Assembly: GCA_039602395.1 (NCBI GenBank)
Contig: JBCNJP010000013.1
Coordinates: forward strand, 20,877,663 to 20,941,662
From: Deinandra increscens subsp. villosa
Taxonomy: Eukaryota; Streptophyta; Magnoliopsida; Asterales; Asteraceae
DNA: 64,000 bases
Reading direction: 5' to 3'
The notes beneath the pieces are model-generated. The model searched no databases. It saw only the letters and a program-made list of their open reading frames with translations, and had not been told where the DNA came from. Below, one piece after another: positions 9,770-21,200 of the stretch (positions are counted from its first letter, which is position 1; each line of letters starts with the position of its first letter). The position numbers and the translations under genes were made by a program.

Positions 9770-10269
9770 NNNNNNNNNNNNNNNNNNNNNNNNNNNNNNN
9801 NNNNNNNNNNNNNNNNNNNNNNNNNNNNNNNNNNNNNNNNNNNNNNNNNNNNNNNNNNNNNNNNNNNNNNNNNNNNNNNNNNNNNNNNNNNNNNNNNNNN
9901 NNNNNNNNNNNNNNNNNNNNNNNNNNNNNNNNNNNNNNNNNNNNNNNNNNNNNNNNNNNNNNNNNNNNNNNNNNNNNNNNNNNNNNNNNNNNNNNNNNNN
10001 NNNNNNNNNNNNNNNNNNNNNNNNNNNNNNNNNNNNNNNNNNNNNNNNNNNNNNNNNNNNNNNNNNNNNNNNNNNNNNNNNNNNNNNNNNNNNNNNNNNN
10101 NNNNNNNNNNNNNNNNNNNNNNNNNNNNNNNNNNNNNNNNNNNNNNNNNNNNNNNNNNNNNNNNNNNNNNNNNNNNNNNNNNNNNNNNNNNNNNNNNNNN
10201 NNNNNNNNNNNNNNNNNNNNNNNNNNNNNNNNNNNNNNNNNNNNNNNNNNNNNNNNNNNNNNNNNNNNN
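9770..10269. other. Assembly gap, 500 N
   Basis: Exactly 500 N, as in the other two gaps, so the length is probably a placeholder. Copia protease lies to the left and a gypsy LTR fragment to the right, so pol, an LTR end and an unknown junction are hidden here. About 38 bp right of the gap (10270-10307) match nothing else I recognise. Confidence 0.95.
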
Positions 10270-10307
10270 AACGGAGTTAACTTGGGGAGTGACGGTTGTC
10301 ACATGAC

Positions 10308-10923
10308 ATATGTCCGCAAAATAAAATAGATGATGGCGATGCCACTACAATACTTATTAGTCAGCTTTGGTACAAACTTCCTTAGTGCATGGAACAACGG
10401 ATTAGCTACCCGCGATATCGGTTGAGCACTTTAATTTTACAAAACTAGTACATACCCGATAACGCATGTTACGAACAATAATTTTTCTAAATCACGCTAC
10501 TATGATTATGGACCGGTGTATTATCACTGAGCATTGCTTTTCACAAATAAATATTACATAAGTATATGTTGACACAATATGATTATGTGACCGGGCCACT
10601 GCGTGACAAGCCCACTGTGAACTCACCAACCGTTAGGTTGACACTTGCGTGGTTTAAACTTTTGCAGATCGCTGAGGAGTATCCGGAGCGGGTTGGCATG
10701 GCGCATGAAGACATTTTACTTTTGAATTTAAAACAATGATTCGTAAAGCACGTGGTTAGTGCTAAGACAATATTTTCCGCTGCGTACTTTTGAGACTTTA
10801 TTTATGACATATAGTTGGACTAACTCTGATTCGTTTAGTATTTGTAACTAATGGTTGTGGTCCTGGTTTGCTCGCACCCCTTAACGGTATAAACTCCGTT
10901 AGTGGTTATTTGGGGGTGTGACA
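10308..10923 (+). repeat. 3' part of 5' LTR of Tekay-like gypsy element
   Basis: This 616-bp block matches 31885-32500 with roughly a dozen substitutions (about 98% identical by eye). It ends GGGGGTGTGACA directly before a PBS, so it is the end of the 5' LTR whose 3' partner spans 29989-32500. The remaining 1.9 kb of the LTR is missing or in the gap. Confidence 0.88.
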
Positions 10924-10926
10924 GAT

Positions 10927-10939
10927 TGGTATCAGAGCC
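10927..10939 (+). promoter_or_regulatory. Primer-binding site, first copy
   Basis: TGGTATCAGAGCC, a perfect initiator tRNA-Met PBS, 3 bp after the gypsy LTR. What follows is TRIM sequence; the gypsy leader resumes only after the second PBS at 11159. Confidence 0.92.
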
Positions 10940-11156
10940 GGTCGTCGGCCAGTGTGCCAGCGAGGACGGTGGTCCCCTAAGGGGGGAGGATTGTAACATC
11001 CCACATTGGTGGGGAGTGGAACTAAGCATGCCTTTATAAGGGTGTGGATACCTCCCCCACCAAGACGCGTTTTAAATCCGTGAGGGGCGGATGCCTGAGG
11101 GCATGCCGGCTGCCAAAGTGGACAATATCTTGGTGCGACGGGTCTGGGCTGTTACA
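10940..11156 (+). mobile_element. TRIM unit: internal region plus one LTR
   Basis: A short internal region (10940-10991) ends in a polypurine tract (AAGGGGGGAGGAT, 10979-10991). A 165-bp LTR follows (10992-11156), starting TGTAACATCCCACATTGG and ending GGGCTGTTACA, with a TTTATAAGGG TATA-like box at about 11033. This matches my memory of the small coding-free LTR elements (TRIM/SMART) spread through flowering plants. It lacks a 5' LTR and sits exactly between two identical primer-binding sites. Confidence 0.8.
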
Positions 11157-11158
11157 AA

Positions 11159-11171
11159 TGGTATCAGAGCC
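11159..11171 (+). promoter_or_regulatory. Primer-binding site, second copy
   Basis: TGGTATCAGAGCC again, 2 bp after the TRIM LTR. It runs into ATAAGTTGCAGCGAACTGG, which looks like the start of the gypsy 5' leader. Confidence 0.9.
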
Positions 11172-11339
11172 ATAAGTTGCAGCGAACTGGAATCATTTTT
11201 GGAAAGCGATTTGGAAACTGCAACTTGAAACCTTAGTTACAAACGAACAAACAAATTCCCAAAATAAAAAAATTTCACGTGCCAACCTGGGATACTCGCT
11301 CTGCTGTGTAAGTAAATGCTTCGTACGTATGTATATATA
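11172..11339 (+). other. Gypsy 5' leader, first segment
   Basis: Non-coding. It joins the second PBS to the Helitron insertion point in a TA-rich stretch (GTATGTATATATA). The leader resumes at 17864 beyond the Helitron. Confidence 0.6.
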
Positions 11340-13903
11340 TCTATACTATCTTATTATATATATTGGAGAGAGAAAACCCAAGTGTTGAATCTTTAAGATT
11401 TTTACAAATTTTTAAGCACAATGTACAAATACTTTATGCACAATTGTTGAATGTCTTAAATCTAAAACTAAAATTGGGCGACCAAACATGAAATTGAAAT
11501 TGAAATCAGCTGAACGAATCCAAAACCCTAAAATCGGGCGCTACAGCTCTCTCCAAATCCAAAATCAGTGATCCCCTCTCTCGCTCAAAGCCACCTGCAT
11601 CCGTCTTCATCATCCCCTAAGATCATTTCTCTCGCTCAAAACTACCTGCATCCTAGCTCTCACAGGTATGATTTAATCATTTTTAGGGTTTTGATTTCTG
11701 GATTCCATCATCTTCTCATGAAATCGTTTTTAGGGTTTTGATTTCTGGTTTCATCCCTGAGACAAGCATATGCGTCGATTGACTGGTTAATCGAAAACCA
11801 GTGTTATTTACAGACCCGTTTTTCGTTACCTAGGTACCATAGATCCGACCACCATTTTTTCATTGTACTTTCTTTGTTATTTACAGATCCGACGACCCAT
11901 TGCTTGGCCGCTTGCTTTGTTACAGACCAGTTTCTTGCTTCGTTATTTATAGATCTGCATATCATTATGTTACTAAATCGTTTTCATCGCTGGATGTCTA
12001 TTTACAGTTTCTGATGTTGTAAATTGTTGGTTTTGACCCATTGCTTGGCTGCTTGTTTCGTTTAAGAGCCATTTTTCTGCTTACTCTTGGCTGTTTCGTA
12101 GGTATGTGGATGATTGTTTCATTTTGTTCTTCATTTTTTAGGTTCTGCACTTTATTACTTCCAAATGCAACGGTTTATTTCATTTAGTTCTTCATCTCTG
12201 TAAGTTTCCTATCTTTTTTATTAATCTCAATGTAGTGTGCTTATATATACTAAGTTCTGGTATGATTTTTTCATGATTTGGATGTGAACTTCTATTTAAT
12301 CAATGCAAATCAAGTTGTTTTTAATTGTTAATTTGAATGTCAAGAAATCAGTGGAATCAAAATCCCATCAGCGATTATCGGGTGCCAACCTCAACATCTT
12401 AATCCCCCTAAGGTCCGCTTCTTATTCCAACCTTTGACATCGAAAATTTTGCTCCGTTACGAACATTTGTCTATTATAATTCAACTTAATTTCTTCGATT
12501 ATTGAATGATGGTTTGAGTTAGCAATTAAAATTTATTAATTCCTTTTATTTTTACCAATCAACTCTAAGCTTCCCTGTTGTTTTGAGGATTAAAGATAGT
12601 TGGTTACATCTTGAAATACACTTGTGGATATCCGATTTTGTTCTATCTTGTATTCTGGTTTCACCTATGAAATTGATAGATTCAAGTTTTATGCTTTTCT
12701 TACCTGTGATTGTAATTGTATCAGTGTTGATTTGGTGTTTTGAAATTTATTTAATTTGAAGAAGCATAATATTTTGGGGGGTTTTGGTTTTACTGATTTG
12801 CAGATGAATGTTTAAGAGAATCAGAGAGCAGCATGGCGCGTAGCTAACCTGATTGTCACATGCGGTTCAGTTTCTGATTACGGCTAACCCATTCGAATTT
12901 CATATGATTCTTTTTGGCTTCTTCATTTTGCAGGTGGTCCATACTCTCATTTCATCTGGGTTTCCAGGATGGTGAGTATTTTTTTCGAGGGTTATGAGAA
13001 CCCGCATAAGAAAATTTGGTATTTTGATGCATAAGATAGAGATGGAGCACAATGCACTTCCAACTATTTCATTTTTAATTACTTATAGAAATTAACCTAT
13101 TACAACCCTTCCACTGATGTCTTTGGTATTTCTGGATCAGAATATTCAAAATCAAGATTTGAATTTGGTTTTATATAGTGATGCTAAGCCTTTACGATTT
13201 CAGGCTTCTAACCAGTATTTGGATTTCATATTTGTGGTAGGATGAAGGGGACTATCTCCTTGTTAAACCATTGCCTACCTGTGGTGAAATGGCCTCTATT
13301 TAAATGGTGGTTCTTGGGAGATCTGCTCGAATCGCACCCTGGTAATATTTCGTTTGATTGCTTATTTTAATTGTTTGACAGGATCAAGAAATTACTAACC
13401 TAGGTTTTCCTGTTTGGTTGTGGGATTTGCTGTTCGCAGATGTGTTCAAGCAGGTTTTACTAAGTAAGTGGTAAGATGTTCATTGTTTCTTATAGACATT
13501 AATTTTTACAAATGATTAGGACTGATTTAGTATTTGAAGGGGTATGACCGGTATGCGGAAGCTGCGGCAATGGTTGGCGGATTATTATTGGGGTAGTCAT
13601 ACTTATGGTTTTGTATTTGGATTATTGTTCGTAGCTACAAGATAAGTTTACTTCAAATCGTTCTAATTTCTGCATTAATTTCAGATTGGGGGAACATAAA
13701 CTCTAAATCAGAAAATCGAAGTTCTTATACAGGTTAACTCTCTCATTTGATCCAGATATTTAGATCTTTTACAGGTTGAAATATGTTCTATGTTACTGGT
13801 ATGCAGGTATGTACACTTACTTTTTTTTATATGGTTTTGGTGTTTTACAAGTCTGATTGCTTATTTTATCTATTAAGACTTGCCTATTATGTCTCCCTCT
13901 CAG

Positions 13904-14035
13904 GTCTTGAACGAGTGTTCAAAAGTGGAAAATTGGGTTAAGGGAGAAAAGGCAAATGCAAGACTTGCTTCCAAAGCATTCTGATCCAGTTCTTCTGTCA
14001 TTTGATATTAGAAAGAAAGTAGAGACACTTGGTAG
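13904..14035 (+). pseudogene. Captured exon resembling plant HSP110-type HSP70
   Basis: A pyrimidine-rich acceptor (CTCCCTCTCAG, ending 13903) leads into an island reading VLNECSKVENWVKGEK and then, after a one-base frame slip near 13953, MQDLLPKHSDPVLLSFDIRK KVETLGR, ending at a donor (AG/GTAAAT at 14035). As I know the family, plant Hsp70-14/15 (Hsp110/SSE, cytosolic nucleotide-exchange chaperones) have a similar C-terminal stretch: a Cys-Lys-rich helix, Trp-Leu, Gln-rich, LPK, then a PVLLS block. It is therefore probably a host exon picked up by the Helitron, with its intron borders kept. It is frameshifted and cannot make a working protein. The assignment rests on pattern memory only. Confidence 0.55.
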
Positions 14036-17000
14036 GTAAATTCTGATCCAGTTCTTCTTTTTGCTTATTTTTATGTTTAAATTTTTGTATGTGGTGCTCT
14101 TTTTAATTGGTTGTTGCCTTAAAACTTACTTGCATCATATTGATATACTTGCTTTTACAAATGTTCCTTTGATGTGTAGGTTTCCCATGATTGTAGATCC
14201 GCTTTTTTGTTGCTTGGAGTTTTGATGAAACATCATTTAAACTTCCCTAAAGGTGTGTGGTTAATACCTTTCTTAAATCTTTCTATCTTTTCTGATGGTA
14301 TTCCATCTTTCTATCTTTTACGTTTCCTATATTGAGTTGAATGGAATTATGATATTTTTTTGTTTGATTATTCATATGGAATGAAAAGATAAATTTTTAT
14401 TTAAAGAAATGTTGGTGATGCTGTGAAAAACCTCAAGGCTAAAGGAATTGAAGTGTTTCAGCCGAATGGACGTTTTGAAACTCAAACCAAGATACACTTA
14501 AGCATATCAAATCACCATCCTGAGCATTGGCAGCCTCTAATTGTTCGAATTAAATGGTTCTGGGTTTACATCACAATAAAACAACGAATGTGTAAAAGAC
14601 ATATACATAACCTGAGTAATCCCGGAAGCGGCGACAAACTTGATGACTTAGAAAAATATTTTAATTGATCTTTTTTTTATGTGATTGAATTTGGACTTGT
14701 AATTTTTAGACACACCATTGACTGGATATATTTTGACTTTTGTGTCTTCTTATTCAGGCATTCTTTGCAGCCAATGGTATGTAATCTATCAATTTAATTT
14801 GGTTTTTGGACGTTAATGACGTGTGACTGATTTAATTATTCCATATTAACTTTGTAGGGGAACCTGCATATTAATTGTAGATCACTTCCAGATGATCCAC
14901 TACTTGAATGTTTCAAGCTCACCAATGATTATTCAAGTATACAAGGTCACACTTATTGTTTGGCCATCTAACTTATCATAAAATATAAAATTATGTTCTA
15001 TTTATATTCCAGTTATATATATTAAAATCTGATTTATTTTACAGTGCATGAGTCACACGCCGAAGCGGTTAAGAGTGCAATTGGTGGTCATCATGATGTA
15101 GGAAACATTTCTCGCTTGTCATGAAAATTTAGTATAATGTTATATTTCAATATAATAAACTATTAAAACATGATTCATTTTAGTTCATTTCATCTCAGGC
15201 TGTTTCACAAGGCTACTTACTGAAACTTCCCTTCACGACCATCTTTGAATATCTTCATATTAGTAATGCTGTGTTTTTTGTCATTTCTTTATGCTTTAGA
15301 CATGCTTTTGGTCAGTTGTACATTGTGCAATGGAACTTGTACAGTCTATCTTCACATTGGACAAGAGATCCAAAAGTCCCGTGTTATTCTTAGGTATTCC
15401 TCTCTTGCTAATTGTAGTTTTTTCTTGAATTTAATTAGTGTATTATATTTTATTTGAAAACTACAGTGTTTTACAAGTAACTTTTGAGAATAAGGTAAAT
15501 TAGCTAAGCTTGACTGCTTTAACCTGTTGCATACTCTTTTCTTTTTTTTCTTTTAAAACTTTGAAATTAATTAGTGTATCATATATGTTTGTGTTGTATG
15601 CTATATCTGCCAGTTAGGTTTCTACTTTTGTGGTTAAATATTTTGGTGGAATTTTGATAGTATATTTTTTACTACACCATTGTTGTTCATAACTTTTGGG
15701 ATTGGTTTGTTTTGGACAAAAGTGTTACTTTGGTGGTTAATTTAGGGGTATTTTATATGATGTTATATGATACGTTTCCTTTTCGGTTTCATTGCTTGAT
15801 TAATGGTAACGAATAATACTCTGTTTGTCCTGGCTATCTTTAACAGATAGGATTATTCGGTCTATAGAGCGTCAACTGGCAAGGTAAATGGGTCACTTTC
15901 ATTGTTCTTTTCTAATACTTATGTCTGATTCACTTTTTATAATGGATGCATTATAATCAATTCATGTAGTTCTAAGTTTCTAACTTCTAATCAATTTGGA
16001 TGTTAATTTTATATATTAGTTTGTTAACACTTAATGTAAACAGTGGGTGAACATGGGTTTTGGGATGAAGCGCTACTACATACAAGGGTTAGGGAGGGTT
16101 ATGGTGTGGTGTCTTAAAATATTGAACTTAGTGGGACATGTATGTGGGTTACCAAAAACATAACGAAAATTATGGTGGAAAAGAAAAAAAAAGGCTATGA
16201 TGTATGGGTTTGGGATGGAGGGGTTGAGTTTGAAATGCCAAGTTGGTAAGTTACATAACATATGGTATGTAACATGAGTTAGATTTGCATGTTTTTTTCC
16301 CCTTTTTTATCTACTGATCAAGTAAGGTGAGTGAAATTTGGGATTTGAAACTATTGCATATTAAATATAGAATAGTTGGCCCTAAGTGAAAACAATTATA
16401 AAATGGAACACCAAGTTCTTTAAAATAAAAAGTTTTTATATGATATCATTTACATGCCTAAAGTGAAGTCTGAGTATCCTAAATTTTTCTTTATTAGCTA
16501 CCACAACGCAAATATTTTTGTCTCTTTCGAGATTGCAGTGTTGAGGAGCATCTTTGCACAAAAGATATATCACCCCTTTGAATATTTTATCCAAGGATTG
16601 CATAGATACGACTTTAAGTGGGTCATGATTAGTTTGCTTTTATTTACATATTTTTATCTCACCTTGTAGGTTAAGCTTATGACCCTACAATGATTGTAAT
16701 TTGCTTAGTGAAAGAAAAAAAAGTCCATCTTAATGGTGTAGATGGAGGAAGTTTGACTTTGCCAGTTTTATGTAAATGTATCTCTGTTGACTGTTGCTTA
16801 GCATCTTGCTAAGCCAACTCTGTGTTTTGTTTGCTTTAATTTAATTATATCTCCACTGTTCTTAAATAATAGATATGTTATGATGGATGATTTCTCCACG
16901 TTGGTTGAGAATGTCTTGGCCTCCAATTGTTGCTCATTTGTTACTGTGAATATGTTGGTAAATATAGAACATATATAATTATATTTACATAGTTATCGGT

Positions 17001-17580
17001 TATGTATATATGTCAGTAACATAGTTCTAAAACCCAAAATATCATGGCTAAATAACAAGGAAGCATGAACAATTGAACACTACATAGTCGATATAAATCG
17101 AAAAATCCAATCGATATGAACCCCAGTTTTCCTACGGATTTAGCACCTGCAAAGTATTAGTACTATGTATATAATAGAAAAAAAAATCAGTTTACATCTT
17201 CGTATAATGGAAATAGTTGACAAATTCAAATTACTATATTTTAATATGTTTGTTTTTTTTACAACTTTTATTTTATTTTGTTGTTTATAACCTTCATAGA
17301 TAGGATGGTTCATATCGTGAAACTGAACATGTTATATTTAACCATGAAGTGTTATATAAGATTTGTATAATACTAGATTTTACCAACTGTGTGTTATTAG
17401 AGGATAACATGGATAAAAAAATGGTTATATTACTAATTGGTTTGATGGTTAACCTAAGTAACATTAGTTGTATGATGGTTAGGATACCAAAGTTACACCA
17501 AAGTCAACTCTTTATTACAAAGACCGATAAGTTATATTTGTTCTTCCTCTGAGTACTAATCTTTCTATTTGTACTTTCTC
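14036..17580 (+). other. Helitron interior, mostly AT-rich non-coding
   Basis: No supported gene. The longest open stretch (14423-14668, AVKNLKAKGIEVFQPNGRFE) has no start context and no family I recognise. Several AG-bordered islands suggest further captured exons separated by introns. Confidence 0.5.
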
Positions 17581-17584
17581 CGTC

Positions 17585-17860
17585 GTAACCCGTTTTGTTG
17601 CTAGAAACAACTGACGATAGTTGATTGTCGTCGCCGCTGCATTGCACAAATAGAAAAACGAGTACCGGGTTGTAAAGTGTCACTATCGCCGCATCGCGCA
17701 CACTGAAAATGAGTACCATATTGTAAATTATATATCTTCGCACCGCATAATGATAACAGAAATGAATGTTGTGTTGTAAATTTCGTCGCCGCCGAACACT
17801 CGAACAGAAGACGAATAACACGCTATACACTGTCGCCGCCGCAATGCGCGGGCACACGGC
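17585..17860 (+). repeat. Repeated Helitron 3'-end-like GC clusters
   Basis: GTCGCCGCNGCATTGC-like clusters recur at about 17627-17645, 17686-17702, 17738-17750 (weak), 17784-17800 and 17831-17853, about 50 bp apart. All but the weak one are followed by a C/A-rich stretch containing CACA or CACT. Only the last is followed by CTAG and is the true terminus. The intervening GAGTACC-TTGTAAA segments are also repeated. Confidence 0.6.
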
Positions 17861-17862
17861 TA

Positions 17863-17863
<1 letters not shown>

Positions 17864-17927
<64 letters not shown>
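17864..17927. repeat. TA dinucleotide microsatellite
   Basis: About 31 TA units directly abut the Helitron 3' end. The TA-rich host sequence at 11330-11339 on the other side shows that the Helitron split this tract. Confidence 0.95.
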
Positions 17928-17930
<3 letters not shown>

Positions 17931-18275
17931 CGTGTCTAAGTAGTCTAACGGAAAAACCTTAGGAAAATTTCACACACGAATACGAAATGCGAACGCTAAT
18001 ACGCACACTGTTCCGGGGAAAGCGACAACGAAACGATGCTACACGCTACGTCCTGATTTCTACTACGATGACTACGCCGACGGTGACTTTTATGGGAAAG
18101 CCGACTTTCGACGATAGTACTTACGACTTACGACGTTCTCCGACGACGCCTCAATTTTGCACGAAAATTTTTCTGGACTAATAGTGGGATAACGGGAAAT
18201 TGTTAATATACATATTATGGGATATGTATAGAGTATAACTGCGACTGAACACTGGCTACTTTAACTGTCCAGAAA
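17928..18275 (+). other. Gypsy 5' leader, second segment
   Basis: Non-coding, between the TA tract and the gag start. No PBS is found here, which agrees with this being the interrupted downstream half of the leader that begins at 11172. Confidence 0.6.
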
Positions 18276-21200
18276 ATGCCTGGAAGAGGACACGGAAGGA
18301 ACAACATTAACCTGACACCTGCACAACTGCAAGCTATGATAAACGAGCACGTGCAAGCCGCAGTGGCAGCCGTCCAAGCTACCTTCGCCGCGCAGGGTAA
18401 TTATTATGCCGGTTAAGGCACAAAGCGATTATATTTTGACCTGTTTAAACTTAAAACCCGAACTATTTATGCATCAGGAAACCTCCATCACTGCACGTTT
18501 AAGTCCTTCATGGACTGCAAGCCGATAACGTTTTCCGGCGAGGAAGGAGCGGTAGGACTCCTCAGGTGGATCGAGAAGTCTGAGAAGGTCTTCTCTATGT
18601 GCAACTGCCCTGCTGAGAACAAAGTGAAATATGCGACTGGTACCTTTGAGGGAGCTGCTCTCACCTGGTGGAATGCCGAAATCCAGATGATTGGGTTAGA
18701 TGCGGCTAATAACATGGAATGGGAAGCGTTTAAGGAACTGATTATGGAGGAGTACTGTCCCCGTGACCAAGTAAAGAAGTTAGAGGGTGAATTCTTGAAT
18801 CTGAAAATGATAGGGTCTGAAGTTGAACAGTATACTGCGCGTTACCACGAGTACGCGGTACTATGCCCAACAATGGTTGATGCTGAGTTCAAACGCATCG
18901 AGCGTTATTTGGAAGGCCTCGCGCCTCAAATCAAAGGACTAGTGACTGCCAGCAACCCCACAACCGTGCAGCAAGCCATCCGTTTGGCTCACAAGCTTAC
19001 TGATCAGGAAATTGAGAAAGGTACACTTCCTGCAAAAGCCTCAGAGAAGACTGCCTTAAGTGGCAAAAGAAAAGCTGATGATGAAGCTCCTGAAAACTCA
19101 ATGAACAATCAGAGTGTTGGAAACAGCACTGGGAGGTCTTATAACTCCCAAGGCCAAAGCAAAAGGTCTGGGAACAACAGTGGAAACAACCGCCAAGGCG
19201 GTAATGGTCAAAGCAACTACAAGGGTAACCTGCCCATGTGTAACAAGTGTGGGAAGCATCACGCTGGTATTTGTAGAAGGAGTTTGAACTGTGAAAGATG
19301 TGGCAAGAAAAGCCACGAAGCAAAAGACTGCTGGGCAATTTTACCTGAGCAACAAAACCGCCCAAGGCAAAACAACAACAACAATCATGGCAACAACAAC
19401 TATGGAAACAACCGGGGCAATGGGAACAACAATGGTCAGAACCGTAACAACAACAATGAAGCTCCCAGAGGAAATGGTAATGGGAACTGCTATGAATGTG
19501 GTGCTCAAGGCCACATTAAGAGGGACTGCCCACAGTTGAGAAGACAGGGAAATGGTAATCAGGGAAACAATGGTGGGAATGGTAATGGCGGAGGAAATGG
19601 CAACGGGAATGGCAACAACGGGAATGGTAACGGCAGGGGAAGAGCTTTTGTTATGGGGCAAGGAGAAGCTCGCAACGACGCCAACGTGATTAACGGTAAA
19701 TTTATGCTAAATGGTTTCTTCGCTACTGTATTGTTTGATTCTGGTGCTGAAAGAAGTTTTATTTCCACTAAGTTTGCTAAGCTAATTAATGCTAAACCGA
19801 TTGACTTAGATGCTAAATATGTGGTAGAGTTAGCGAATGGTAAACTTCATGATACGACTCAGATAGTTAAGGACTGTAAGTTAGAACTAGCTGGCCATAC
19901 GTTAGGAATCGATCTTATGCCTTTCCCGATTGGTAGTTTTGATGTCATAGTAGGAATGGATTGGTTATCTGAAAACCGAGCTGAAATTTTATGTCAAGAA
20001 AAAGTGATTCGTATTCCACTCGAAGAAGGTGAAGTGTTAACAGTTCAAGGTGAAAAAGGTGGAACAGTCACCGGTATTATTTCGTTTCTTAAAGCTCAAA
20101 AGTGCCTTCGTAAAGGACACTTCGCGATCCTTGCAAACGTCACCGACACGACACTTCCCGAGCGTAGAATCGACGATTACCCGATAGTCCGCGACTTCCA
20201 AGATGTATTTCCTGATGATTTGCCTGGTTTGCCTCCATTTCGACAAGTCGAGTTTGGAATCGACTTAGCTCCCGGAGCGGCTCCGATTGCACGCGCCCCG
20301 TACCGTTTGGCGGTAAGCGAACTCAACGAACTCTCCGCACAACTTCAAGAGTTACTCGACAAAGGGTTTATTCGTCCAAGTTCGTCTCCATGGGGAGCAC
20401 CGGTATTGTTTGTTAAGAAGAAAGATGGAACGTTCCGAATGTGTATCGACTACCGAGAGCTTAACAAGGTTACGATCAAGAATCGGTATCCACTTCCTCG
20501 AATCGACGATCTTTTCGACCAACTGCAAGGTTCGAGCTACTTTTCAAAGATTGATCTACGGTCTGGATATCACCAACTTCGTGTTCGTGATGAGGATGTC
20601 CCCAAGACTGCTTTCAGAACTCGGTATGGTCATTACGAGTTTTTAGTTATGCCGTTTGGGCTAACTAATGCGCCTGCTGTGTTTATGGATCTGATGAATC
20701 GGGTGTGCAAGCCGTACCTCGATCAGTTTGTGATAGTTTTCATTGACGATATTTTAATCTACTCCAAGACAAAGGAAGAACACGAGAATCACCTGCGACT
20801 TATCTTGGAATTACTCCGCAAGGAACAGCTTTACGCCAAGTTTTCAAAGTGCGATTTTTGGATTCGCGAAGTCCAGTTTCTTGGACACATTGTTAATCAG
20901 GATGGAATTCATGTCGACCCAGCTAAAGTGGAAGCTATCAAGAATTGGTCTACTCCGAGAGCGCCGACCGAAATCCGACAGTTTTTGGGACTTGCCGGAT
21001 ATTACCGAAGATTCATCAAGGGTTTCTCGCAATTGGCTCAACCCTTAACAGCTTTAACGCACAAAGGAGTGCAATATAGATGGGGTGAAAAAGAAGAACA
21101 CGCGTTTCAAACTCTTAAGGACATGTTATGTTCAGCTCCGATTCTCTCGTTACCCGAAGGGGTTGACGACTTCGTGGTTTACTGCGATGCATCCATTCAA

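Larger units (their letters stand above)
11340..17863 (+). mobile_element. Non-autonomous Helitron, 6.5 kb
   Basis: Helitrons are rolling-circle transposons that begin TC, end CTRR and insert between A and T. Here A/TCTATACTATCTTATTA starts at 11340, and CACACGGCTAG/T ends at 17863, preceded by a GC-rich imperfect hairpin (CCGCCGCAATGCGCGGG, about 17837-17853). No target duplication is seen, as expected. No Rep-helicase is encoded. The interior is AT-rich with several exon-like islands flanked by splice sites; only one (13904-14035) is recognisable. Other short open stretches (14423-14668, 14858-14937, 15043-15100) I could not assign. It landed in a TA microsatellite in the gypsy leader. Direction is set by the 3' hairpin and CTAG end. 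Confidence 0.82.

Noticed and set aside
9676..10329. Long open frames that span runs of N
   Set aside because: Artefacts of gaps, as are those over 36566-37065 and 52088-52587.
14423..14668. An 81-residue host protein
   Set aside because: No conserved domain that I recognise, no start context, and it lies in Helitron filler. Kept only as a possible exon island.
17504..17857. A 117-residue minus-strand ORF at the Helitron end
   Set aside because: It reads through the repeated GC clusters of the Helitron 3' end and has no protein-like composition.
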